Below are positions 1 through 5,684 of a DNA stretch of 5,684 nucleotides, in pieces. The stretch comes from JACVRW01 sp035947555. Its GTDB lineage: Bacteria; Actinomycetota; Thermoleophilia; Solirubrobacterales; Thermoleophilaceae. Made by a program: the position numbers and the translations under genes. The stretch is taken from assembly GCA_035947555.1 (NCBI GenBank), contig DASZJZ010000313.1, positions 1-5,684 on the forward strand. Direction: 5' to 3'. How positions within the stretch are numbered: position 1 is the first letter of the stretch; every line of letters begins with the position of its first letter. The notes beneath the pieces are model-generated. The model saw only the letters and a list, made by a program, of their open reading frames with translations, made no database searches and was not told the DNA's origin.

Positions 1-297
1 CTCTACGGCGCGGGCTACGAGGCGCAGCTCGCAGCGCGCTTCGGCGACGATGGGCCGGTGTGCACGGTGGTCGGCAAGCACTGCGAGTCCGGCGACGTGC
101 TGGTGCGCGACGTCCGGCTGCCGGACCCGCGCCCCGGCGACGTCCTCGTGACGCCGGTCACCGGCGCCTACGGGCACGCCATGGCCAACAACTACAACGG
201 CGTCCCGCGCCCGCCGGTGATCTTCTGCTCCGGCGGCGACGCGCGCGTGGTCGTGCGCCGCGAGACCTACGAGGACCTGGCGGCGCGCGATGCCTGA
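1..297 (+). CDS. lysA: Diaminopimelate decarboxylase, C-terminal part (5' end outside window)
   Basis: Decarboxylates meso-diaminopimelate to L-lysine with pyridoxal phosphate in the cytosol, the last lysine step. Only the last 98 codons are present, and the frame is open from base 1, so the GTG at 58 is an internal valine rather than a start. The fragment belongs to the C-terminal beta-barrel domain of fold-type III decarboxylases. Visible family motifs are GKHCESGD (codons 25-32), whose CESxD cysteine and glutamate help form the active site across the dimer, and TGAYGHAMANNYN further on, whose GAY tyrosine lies near the cofactor. PRPPV and the end RVVRRETYEDL are also typical of actinobacterial LysA. 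The TGA stop lies 8 bp inside hom, so the two are probably co-transcribed. Arginine and ornithine decarboxylases share the fold, but the CESGD context and the neighbours favour LysA. Confidence 0.93.
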   Translation, partial: LYGAGYEAQLAARFGDDGPVCTVVGKHCESGDVLVRDVRLPDPRPGDVLVTPVTGAYGHAMANNYNGVPRPPVIFCSGGDARVVVRRETYEDLAARDA

Positions 298-1510
298 GCC
301 GTTCCGCGTCGGGCTGCTCGGGCATGGCACCGTGGGGTCGTCCTTCGCCAAGCTGGTGGAGGAGCGCGCCGACGCGATCGAGGCCGAGGTCGGCATGCGG
401 CCCCGGCTGTCGGGGGTGCTGACCCGCTCGCGCGGCGACTTCGACGACATCCTCGAGGGCAGCGACCTGATCGTGGAGCTGATGGGCGGGATCGATCCCA
501 CCCGCGACTACGTGCTGCGGGCCATGGAGGCAGGCCGCCACGTGGTGACCGCGAACAAGCAGCTCCTCTCCCAGCACGGCGAGGAGGTGTTCGACGCCGC
601 CCGGCGCGGCGGCGTGCAGCTGCGTTTCGAGGGGGCCGTGGCGGGGGTCGTGCCGGCCATCCGCGTGATGGCGGAGACGCTCGCCGCCGCGCACATCGAG
701 CGGGTGCACGGCATCGTGAACGGCACCACCAACTACATCCTCACCCAGATGGCGGCCACCGGGGCGACCTACGAGGAGGCGCTCGCCGAGGCGCAGGAGC
801 TCGGCTACGCGGAGGCCGACCCGACCGAGGACGTGACCGGCAAGGACGCCGCCGCCAAGATGGCGATCCTCGCGCGGCTCGCCTTCAGCGCGGCGGTGCG
901 GCTCGACCAGGTCAGCTACGAGGGGATCGAGCGGATCACGCCGGACGACATCGCCTACGCGCGCGAGCTGGGGCTTTCGCTGAAGCTCGTGGGGTCCGCG
1001 GAGCGGGTCGATGGCGGGGTGGCCGTGCACGTGTATCCGGCCTTCCTCTACGCCGAGCACCCGCTCGCCACCGTGAACGGCGCGTTCAACGCGGTCACGA
1101 TCGAGTCGCCGGCGATCACCGAGATCACGCTGAGCGGGCCTGGAGCGGGGGGCATCCAGACGGCTTCCGCGGTGCTCGGCGACGTGATCTCGGCCATGAT
1201 CCCGCCCCCGTCGCTGCCGCCGCCGGCGGTGGAGCAGCCGATCGTCACGGACGTGGAGTTCTCCTTCTACATGCACCTCGAGGTGGCCGACCGTCCCGGC
1301 GTGCTCGCGCAGGTCGCCGAGATCCTCGGACTGCAGGGCGTGTCGATCCGCTCGGTGGTGCAGAAGGGCCTCGGCGACGAGGCGCGGCTCGTGATGGTCA
1401 TGCACCCGGTGCTCGAGTCGAGCTTCCGCGCGGCCGTGCAGATGATCGCCCGGCTCGGCTTCGTGCGCGAGCCGCCCCGGGTGATCCGGGTGATCGAGGA
1501 GACGTTCTGA
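290..1510 (+). CDS. hom: Homoserine dehydrogenase with C-terminal ACT domain
   Basis: Reduces L-aspartate-4-semialdehyde to L-homoserine with NAD(P)H in the cytosol, the branch point to threonine and methionine. The 406-residue product is a monofunctional Hom of usual bacterial length, with no fused aspartokinase. The N-terminal Rossmann fold shows GHGTVG (11-16), and VTANK (86-90) carries the conserved lysine. NGTTNYI (144-150) opens the catalytic domain. The family signature follows at about 169-190 (LGYAEADPTEDVTGKD then AAAK). By alignment with the yeast enzyme, E175, D186 and K190 match the substrate-binding glutamate and the catalytic Asp/Lys pair. Residues about 326-406 form an ACT domain (FYMHLEVADRPGVLAQ), the usual site of threonine feedback inhibition. 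The ATG at 290 overlaps the lysA stop (ATGCCTGA), leaving a short leader before the Rossmann glycines. No strong Shine-Dalgarno precedes it, which fits translational coupling. Confidence 0.97.
   Translation: MPEPFRVGLLGHGTVGSSFAKLVEERADAIEAEVGMRPRLSGVLTRSRGDFDDILEGSDLIVELMGGIDPTRDYVLRAMEAGRHVVTANKQLLSQHGEEVFDAARRGGVQLRFEGAVAGVVPAIRVMAETLAAAHIERVHGIVNGTTNYILTQMAATGATYEEALAEAQELGYAEADPTEDVTGKDAAAKMAILARLAFSAAVRLDQVSYEGIERITPDDIAYARELGLSLKLVGSAERVDGGVAVHVYPAFLYAEHPLATVNGAFNAVTIESPAITEITLSGPGAGGIQTASAVLGDVISAMIPPPSLPPPAVEQPIVTDVEFSFYMHLEVADRPGVLAQVAEILGLQGVSIRSVVQKGLGDEARLVMVMHPVLESSFRAAVQMIARLGFVREPPRVIRVIEETF
1496..1501 (+). promoter_or_regulatory. Ribosome binding site that supports a CTG start of thrC
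   Basis: GAGGAG lies inside the last codons of hom, five bases before the CTG at 1507. This is a strong Shine-Dalgarno core at good spacing. No comparable purine run precedes the alternative starts GTG 1552 or ATG 1558, whose upstream bases are pyrimidine-rich (GTCGACCCGCTC). Some GAGGAG strings arise by chance from Glu codons in GC-rich genes, so the call rests on spacing together with the homology of the protein segment it would add. Confidence 0.6.
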
Positions 1511-2499
1511 GCCTCTGGCGCTACCGGGACCGGCTGCCAGTCGACCCGCTCGTGACGATGGGGGAGGGGGACACGCCGCTGGTGCGGGCGCCGCGCCTGT
1601 CGTCGCTGACCGGCTGCGACGTGTGGCTGAAGCTCGAGGGCGCCAACCCGACCGGCTCGTTCAAGGACCGCGGCATGACGGTGGCGGTGTCGGCCGCGGT
1701 GGGGGAGGGGGCGGAGGCCGTGGTGTGCGCGTCGACCGGCAACACGGCGGCGAGCGCGGCCGCATACGCGGCGCGGGCCGGGCTGCGGGGGGCAGTGATC
1801 GTCCCTGAGGGGAAGATCGCCACCGGCAAGCTGGCCCAGGCGCTGATGCACGGGGCGCGCGTGATCGCGCTGCGCGGCAACTTCGACGAGGCGCTGTCGC
1901 TCGTGCGCCAGCTGGCCGCGCGGCATCCGATCGCGCTCGTCAACTCGGTCAACGACTACCGGCTGGCGGGGCAGAAGACGGGTGCGTTCGAGGTGTGCGA
2001 CGCGCTCGGCGAGACGCCCGACGTGCTGTGCATCCCGGTCGGAAACGCCGGCAACGTGACCTCGTGGTGGAAGGGGTTCCAGGAGTACGGCGCGGCGCCG
2101 CGGCTTCACGGCTACCAGGCGGAGGGGGCGGCGCCGCTGGTGCACGGGGCGCCGGTGGAGCAGCCGGAGACGGTGGCGTCGGCGATCCGGATCGGCAACC
2201 CGGCCCGGTGGGAGGACGCGATGAACGCGTTCACGGCGTCGCGCGGGGAGGTGCGGGCGGTGTCCGACGCCGAGATCCTGGACGCCTACTCGCTGCTGGG
2301 GTCGCGGGAAGGGGTCTTCTGCGAGCCGGCGTCGGCGGCGGCGGTGGCCGGGCTGCTGCGCTATGGCGCGGAGGGGCGCGTGGTGTGCGTGCTGACGGGG
2401 CACGGGCTGAAGGACCCGCAGACCGCGATGAACCGGGCAGCATCGGTGGTGCCGTGCGAGCCGGACATCGACGCTGTGGAGCGGGCGGTGCTGGGGTGA
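1507..2499 (+). CDS. thrC: Threonine synthase, PLP-dependent (probable CTG start)
   Basis: Converts O-phospho-L-homoserine to L-threonine and phosphate with pyridoxal phosphate. Numbered from CTG 1507, the 330-residue product is slightly shorter than typical actinobacterial ThrC. NPTGSFKDRGM contains the Schiff-base lysine (K53, codon 1663-1665). STGNTA (about 76-81) supplies the asparagine that contacts the cofactor ring. PVGNAGN (about 177-183) is the phosphate-binding loop, and TGHGLKDP (about 297-304) is a family C-terminal motif. Translation from GTG 1552 or ATG 1558 would lose the segment SLWRYRDRLPVDPL, which resembles the conserved YRDRLPV N-terminus of other actinobacterial ThrC. No ATG, GTG or TTG lies nearby upstream in frame, so CTG 1507, overlapping the hom stop as CTGA, is the best start. 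If CTG is not used, the gene begins at 1552. The stop overlaps thrB by 4 bp. Function is very secure; the start is less so. Confidence 0.95.
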   Translation: MSLWRYRDRLPVDPLVTMGEGDTPLVRAPRLSSLTGCDVWLKLEGANPTGSFKDRGMTVAVSAAVGEGAEAVVCASTGNTAASAAAYAARAGLRGAVIVPEGKIATGKLAQALMHGARVIALRGNFDEALSLVRQLAARHPIALVNSVNDYRLAGQKTGAFEVCDALGETPDVLCIPVGNAGNVTSWWKGFQEYGAAPRLHGYQAEGAAPLVHGAPVEQPETVASAIRIGNPARWEDAMNAFTASRGEVRAVSDAEILDAYSLLGSREGVFCEPASAAAVAGLLRYGAEGRVVCVLTGHGLKDPQTAMNRAASVVPCEPDIDAVERAVLG

Positions 2500-3350
2500 G
2501 GCGCCATCGGATCGTGCGCGTGCCGGCGTCGTCCGCGAACCTCGGGCCTGGCTACGACGTGCTCGCGGCGGCGCTGTCGCTCTCGCTCGAGCTCGAAGTC
2601 GAGGAGACGGGGGAGTTCTTCGTGCACTGCGAGCTGCCCGGCGTGCCGTGCGACCGCTCGAACCTATGCGTGCGGGCGTTCGAGGCGCTGCGCCCGGCGG
2701 ACGGCGTGGCGTTCCAGATCCGCTCGGAGATACCGCCGGCGGCGGGCCTCGGGTCGAGCGCCGCGGCGATCGTCGCGGGGCTGTGCGCCGCCGACCACCT
2801 GTACGAGCTGGACGCTCCGCTGTTCGAGACGGCGCTTGAGCTGGAGGGCCATCCGGACAACGTGGCGGCCGCGCTGTACGGCGGGTTCGTCATCTGCCCG
2901 GCGTTGGGGGAGCCCGTTCGGTTCGATCCGGCGCCCGGCCTCGAGGGCGTGCTGGCGATCCCCGCCGATCCGGTGCCGACCCACGCCGCGCGGGCCGCGC
3001 TTCCGACGGAGGTGCCGCTCGCCGAGGCGATCCACAACGTCGGACATGCGTCGCTGCTCGTCCTGGGACTTGCGAAGGACGACTTCTCGCTGATCGGCCG
3101 CGGCCTGCGCGACGCGATCCACCAGCCGCGGCGGCGGTCGCTCTATCCGCGCTCGATGGAGCTGGTCGAGCAGGCCGAGGAGCTCGGCGCGGTGGGGGCC
3201 ACGATCTCCGGGGCCGGCCCAGCCGTCCTGTTCTGGTGCCACTGGCAGCAGACCGGCACCGTGATGGACGCGCTGCGCCGAGCGGCGCCGGACTGCGAGG
3301 TGCGGCGGGTCACGTTCGCGCCGGGCGGAGCGGACGTGCGGGCGCTGTGA
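2496..3350 (+). CDS. thrB: Homoserine kinase, GHMP family
   Basis: Phosphorylates L-homoserine with ATP to O-phosphohomoserine, the substrate of ThrC encoded just upstream. The 284-residue product shows the GHMP-kinase motifs in order. Motif 1 is PASSANLGPGYD (10-21). The glycine-rich ATP loop is IPPAAGLGSSAA (79-90). The ThrB-typical EGHPDNVAAALYGG spans 117-130, and motif 3, ISGAGP, spans 237-242. The tail VTFAPGGADVRAL also resembles actinobacterial ThrB. The GTG at 2496 overlaps the thrC stop as GTGA and places motif 1 close to the N-terminus, as usual in the family. The frame stays open far upstream, but that stretch is a shadow of thrC. The nearest GGAG is about 14 bases upstream, so initiation probably relies on coupling to thrC termination. 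A second in-frame GTG at 2514 is less likely because it leaves almost no residue before the first strand. Confidence 0.96.
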   Translation: MRRHRIVRVPASSANLGPGYDVLAAALSLSLELEVEETGEFFVHCELPGVPCDRSNLCVRAFEALRPADGVAFQIRSEIPPAAGLGSSAAAIVAGLCAADHLYELDAPLFETALELEGHPDNVAAALYGGFVICPALGEPVRFDPAPGLEGVLAIPADPVPTHAARAALPTEVPLAEAIHNVGHASLLVLGLAKDDFSLIGRGLRDAIHQPRRRSLYPRSMELVEQAEELGAVGATISGAGPAVLFWCHWQQTGTVMDALRRAAPDCEVRRVTFAPGGADVRAL

Positions 3351-3370
3351 GAGACGTACGCGCCTTTCTT
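3340..3370 (+). terminator. Candidate weak intrinsic terminator after thrB
   Basis: GGGCGC (3340-3345) can pair with GCGCCT (3360-3365): five G-C pairs plus one G-U pair around a 14-base loop, followed by the T-rich run TTTCTT (3365-3370). The upstream arm overlaps the last thrB codons and the loop contains the stop. The short stem, large loop and interrupted T run make this a weak candidate. Its support is position: it is the only hairpin-plus-T-run I found in the 45-base gap between the convergent genes. On the - strand the same stem is not followed by a T run, so I see no terminator for the opposite gene. Confidence 0.3.
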
Positions 3371-3395
3371 GTGACGGGCTGATCGCGATTCGCTG

Positions 3396-5666
3396 TTACG
3401 GACGGGACCGGTCGCGGCCCGGGCCGCCGTTCAAGCGGTCCCTCCCGGGGCCGCCCACCAAGCGGTCGTTGCCCGGCCCGCCGAACAACCGGTCCCTCCC
3501 TGCGCCGCCGGCCATCCGGTCGCTCCCCGCGCCGCCGGCCATTCGGTCGCCGCCGCCGTTGCCCGCCATGCGGTCGCGTCCCGCTCCGCCGAACATGCGA
3601 TCGGCGTGCCGCCGGCCGAACAGGCGGTCCCGGTGGCGCCCGCCGAAGAGCCGGTCTCTGCCGGACCCGCCGCTGACCCGGTCGTTGCCGGACCCCGAGA
3701 ACACCGTGTCGTCGCCAGGGCCACAGCGGATCAGGTCGTCGCCGGCGCCGCTCCTCACGACGTCGTCGCCCGGGCCACACACGATCAGGTCGTCGCCCGG
3801 AGTTCCGCGGATCACGTCGTCGCCCGCCGACCCGCGGATACCCGAGGTGCGCGGGTCGTCCACGAGCAGCTCGACGTTCTGGTCCTCGGCCGCACCCTCG
3901 CCCGTGCCGTCGCCCTGCTGCGGATCGTTGAAAGCGACCGCGTGGCTGATCGACGCCAGCTCGGAGTCCCCGAAGCCGGCCGCCGGGGTCCCGGACGGCG
4001 GGACCGGCAGGGGGGCCGCGTGGTCCGTCAGCGTGCCGAACAGCGACACCGTCCCATCGCCGTTGTCCATGATCTCGATCAGCCGGCTCTGCTGAGGCCA
4101 GTCCGCGGCCGCCGCCGAGGTGTTGATCTCCCACCAGTTGCCGCCGGCCGGGCAGCCATCCTCGCTCCCGCAGGCGAGCACCTTGTTCTCATGCGTGTGG
4201 CCCGCGACGTACGCGATCACGTTCGGGTTGGCGCTGAGGAGCGCCCGGAGGTCGTCGCCCTGGTGGACGGGCGTGGAGGTGCGCGGGTCGAGGTCACAGC
4301 CGGGGTTCGGGTCGTGCCCGTGCTCGTCCGGGGCGCTGTAGCTGCCGCTTGCGTCGTAGCGGCCGGCGCAGGGCTGGGCCGCCTCGTCCGGCACCGAGGA
4401 CGCGAGGCTCCGAATCGGATGGTGCCCGAAGACCACAATCAGCTGCCCGGCGGCGCGGGCCTGCTCCAGCTCGCGCTGGAGCCACTGCCACTGCGGGTGG
4501 TCGATGTTGCCGCTCGAGGACTGCTCCACGACGCCGCCGTCCGACACCGTGTCGATCGAGATGAAGCGGATGCCGGGCTTCAGGTCCCGCGCCCAGTAGG
4601 TCGCCGAGAAGCCGGAGGCGGTGAGCTCGGCGAAGTCGATGAACGCGAAGCCGTGATCGTCGGGCTGGATCCCAGCGGAGTAGATCCGCTTGAGCTCGAC
4701 CCGGTCGACGAAGCGCCGGCCCGGCTCGTCCGGCCGGACCGCGAAGCCGAGGGCCGGCGAGAAGAGCTGGTTCGGGTTCGGATCCTCCGTGCCGAGCGGC
4801 AACGTCGACGTGCTGGTCGCGACCTTGAAGCATCCTGTCGCGATGTCCTCGTACGCCCGGATGGCGTCCTCATTGCCCTGGACGAGGCCGTCGTGGTTGC
4901 CGTTCGAGATATAGGTAGGCACCGGGGTGCCGCCACGCCGAAGGCCGACCGGCGTGAACGTCTGTGCCTGGGCCTTGTCCATCAGGCCCGGCCAGGCCGG
5001 CCAGGTGCCGAAGCGGTCGCCGAACGGATCGTCGGGGTCCCAGTAGTCCGGCGCCCTGAATCCCAGATCGTCGTAATCCTGGACGCCCATGTAGGTGGGC
5101 TCGTCCGGGAGCTCCCCGGTGGCCTCGCGAGCGAGGAGCTCGGTGCGCGCGGTTGGGGTGCATTCGCTGTAGTCGCCCTTCATCCCGCTGTTCGGGGTGA
5201 GGGGGGTACCGCCCTCGATCAGCTGTCGCACCCAGACGGTCTCGTTGTACTGCTGGTTGTCCGACTGGTCGCCGGTCAGCAGCCCGAGGTCCATCGGGGC
5301 CCGGGCGCCGCGCGCCTGGAGATGGGGACTCGCCGCGGTGAACTCGTTGAGCTGGCGGAAGGAGTAGTCGATCGCCCAGGGATGGAAGGCCTCGTGGGGG
5401 CGCCACGCGCTCGACGGGCCGCGGTCCACGAACTCGACGCGCGCCGGCGACTCCTCGTCGACGATCTGGAAGTCGGTCAGCTGGGCGAAGTACGCGAGGG
5501 AGACGCGCCGTCCCTGGCGGCCGGGAACCGGCGCCACGCCCGGCAAGGCGCGGACCACCCGCGACGCACCGGGGCCCTCGACCAGCGTCTCGAAGACCGA
5601 GCCCGGCTTGATCGGCGGGCCGGCCTGGCCGGGCCTGATGGACAAGGCCCAGGCACAGACGTTCAC
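3396..5666 (-). CDS. Metallophosphoesterase (TIGR03767-like) with C-terminal RTX calcium-binding repeats; N-terminus unreliable
   Basis: This is a probable calcineurin-like phosphoesterase with a two-metal centre and unknown substrate. Numbered from GTG 5666 (756 residues), the family motifs appear in order: TDFQ (64-67), TGDQSD (131-136), NGNHD (255-259), FGHHP (413-417) and AGHTHEN (488-494). The last four are canonical. The first should be D-x-H but reads D-F-Q. Long inserts between motifs, and the segment QLTDFQIVDEESPARVEF, resemble the PPA1498/TIGR03767 family, whose members usually carry a Tat signal. Cysteine pairs near 433/457 and 499/505 could form disulfides, fitting an exported protein. 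Residues 612-755 are 16 RTX nonapeptides, and the frame ends in TAA. Bases above 5617 are an inverted copy of 4936-5002, so residues 1 to about 17 are probably artefactual. Reliable coding covers about 3396-5617. The frame stays open to 5684, and the real start, signal peptide and promoter are not visible. No export signal can be read from what is present. Confidence 0.85.
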   Translation of the reverse strand: MNVCAWALSIRPGQAGPPIKPGSVFETLVEGPGASRVVRALPGVAPVPGRQGRRVSLAYFAQLTDFQIVDEESPARVEFVDRGPSSAWRPHEAFHPWAIDYSFRQLNEFTAASPHLQARGARAPMDLGLLTGDQSDNQQYNETVWVRQLIEGGTPLTPNSGMKGDYSECTPTARTELLAREATGELPDEPTYMGVQDYDDLGFRAPDYWDPDDPFGDRFGTWPAWPGLMDKAQAQTFTPVGLRRGGTPVPTYISNGNHDGLVQGNEDAIRAYEDIATGCFKVATSTSTLPLGTEDPNPNQLFSPALGFAVRPDEPGRRFVDRVELKRIYSAGIQPDDHGFAFIDFAELTASGFSATYWARDLKPGIRFISIDTVSDGGVVEQSSSGNIDHPQWQWLQRELEQARAAGQLIVVFGHHPIRSLASSVPDEAAQPCAGRYDASGSYSAPDEHGHDPNPGCDLDPRTSTPVHQGDDLRALLSANPNVIAYVAGHTHENKVLACGSEDGCPAGGNWWEINTSAAAADWPQQSRLIEIMDNGDGTVSLFGTLTDHAAPLPVPPSGTPAAGFGDSELASISHAVAFNDPQQGDGTGEGAAEDQNVELLVDDPRTSGIRGSAGDDVIRGTPGDDLIVCGPGDDVVRSGAGDDLIRCGPGDDTVFSGSGNDRVSGGSGRDRLFGGRHRDRLFGRRHADRMFGGAGRDRMAGNGGGDRMAGGAGSDRMAGGAGRDRLFGGPGNDRLVGGPGRDRLNGGPGRDRSRP
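3399..3833 (-). repeat. Sixteen in-register RTX nonapeptide units (27-bp period)
   Basis: The last 145 residues of the phosphoesterase are 16 consecutive nine-residue units plus a final proline, with no insertion or gap. They follow the hemolysin-type pattern GGxGxDxUx, which binds calcium between turns of a parallel beta-roll. The aspartate at unit position 6 is kept in all 16 units. Units 1-5 are acidic, with DD at positions 5-6 (GTPGDDLIV, CGPGDDVVR). Units 6-16 mostly carry Arg at position 7 and often at position 5 (GGAGRDRMA, GGPGRDRLN). Units 8 and 9 (GGRHRDRLF, GRRHADRMF) lose the position-4 glycine. At DNA level the copies at 3502-3523 and 3529-3550 match at 21 of 22 bases, indicating recent unit duplication. 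The array may fold on calcium after export or attach the enzyme to the surface; that role is inferred. Confidence 0.9.
4936..5002 (+). repeat. Left arm of a perfect 67-bp inverted repeat
   Basis: This stretch, which encodes part of the phosphoesterase (residues about 222-244, including PGLMDKAQAQTF), is the exact reverse complement of 5618-5684. Read base by base, all 67 positions match. The match breaks immediately inside the arm: 5003 is A, where the other copy would require C. As it sits within a continuous coding frame between conserved motifs, this arm is probably the original copy. Confidence 0.95.
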
Positions 5667-5684
5667 GCCGGTCGGCCTTCGGCG
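5618..5684 (-). repeat. Right arm of the 67-bp inverted repeat, running to the window end
   Basis: This arm is the exact reverse complement of 4936-5002, separated from it by 615 bases, and the match is still running when the sequence ends. It supplies the apparent start codon (5664-5666) and first residues of the phosphoesterase frame. A GGCCGGCC palindrome at 5618-5625 sits at the breakpoint, which could serve as microhomology for strand switching. This is most simply an inverted chimera or assembly fold-back. A genuine genomic inverted duplication is possible but not shown. Confidence 0.93.

Noticed and set aside
58..60. GTG as the start of a small 79-residue gene
   Set aside because: The frame is open to base 1, and both sides match the LysA C-terminal domain, so this is an internal codon of a truncated gene.
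158..1405. Long - strand open frame (415 codons) opposite hom
   Set aside because: Low-complexity Arg/His-rich product with no recognisable motif, fully antisense to a well-supported hom gene. Long antisense frames are expected in GC-rich DNA.
1995..2495. Open upstream extension of the thrB frame
   Set aside because: The extension is an out-of-frame Gly/Arg-rich shadow of thrC. The GHMP motif 1 begins just after GTG 2496, the normal N-terminus for the family.
3371..3395. Terminator for the - strand gene in the intergenic gap
   Set aside because: Only a three-pair hairpin (GCG-ATT-CGC) without a T run on that strand; too weak to call.
3399..3833. CRISPR-like periodic 27-bp repeats
   Set aside because: There are no spacers. 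The repeats are contiguous, diverged and in frame, encoding nonapeptide units of a protein.
3469..4095. + strand open frame with regular Pro/Arg/Ser repeats (APPAIRS-like)
   Set aside because: The periodicity is the antisense reading of the RTX nonapeptide array. The sense frame matches a known repeat family, and this one does not.
3310..4134. - strand open frame of 274 codons overlapping the phosphoesterase C-terminus
   Set aside because: An alternative-frame shadow of the RTX region, Arg/Gly/Pro-rich, with no motif and crossing into thrB.
4936..5684. Insertion sequence or MITE with 67-bp terminal inverted repeats
   Set aside because: The 615-base interior is phosphoesterase coding sequence with no transposase. 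The left arm encodes part of the same enzyme, and no target-site duplication can be assessed because the sequence ends in the right arm.

Overview
The window is GC-rich bacterial DNA. It holds two convergent blocks: an amino-acid biosynthesis operon on the + strand (1-3350) and one long secreted-type enzyme gene on the - strand (3396 to the right edge). The gene order lysA-hom-thrC-thrB is the classic actinobacterial arrangement, as in Mycobacterium. GC-rich codon use and the Cys-containing calcium-repeat tail of the - strand gene (units such as CGPGDDVVR) suggest a deep-branching actinobacterium, possibly Thermoleophilia/Solirubrobacterales. The lineage is inferred from style only; no rRNA or other marker is present.

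Operon. The last 98 codons of lysA (diaminopimelate decarboxylase, last step to lysine) run into hom (homoserine dehydrogenase with C-terminal ACT domain), then thrC (threonine synthase), then thrB (homoserine kinase). Every junction overlaps: 8 bp, 4 bp and 4 bp. This is a tightly packed, probably translationally coupled unit. Hom makes homoserine from aspartate semialdehyde, ThrB phosphorylates it, and ThrC converts the phosphate ester to threonine. LysA serves the sister branch from the same semialdehyde. The thrC start is unusual: homology to the family N-terminus and a GAGGAG ribosome site both point to a CTG codon overlapping the hom stop. A weak intrinsic-terminator candidate follows thrB.

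Convergent gene. The - strand frame encodes a large calcineurin-like metallophosphoesterase, probably the TIGR03767 type. It ends in 16 uninterrupted nonapeptide RTX/hemolysin-type calcium-binding units. Its first metal motif reads D-F-Q rather than D-x-H.

Caveat. The last 67 bases (5618-5684) are an exact reverse complement of 4936-5002, inside the same gene. The apparent N-terminus (about 17 residues) is therefore an antisense read-back of the gene's own interior. The simplest explanation is an inverted chimera or assembly fold-back at the sequence end. The true N-terminus and any export signal are then missing. I see no clearly new biological system here; the most notable points are the terminal inverted repeat, the CTG start and the RTX-tailed phosphoesterase.
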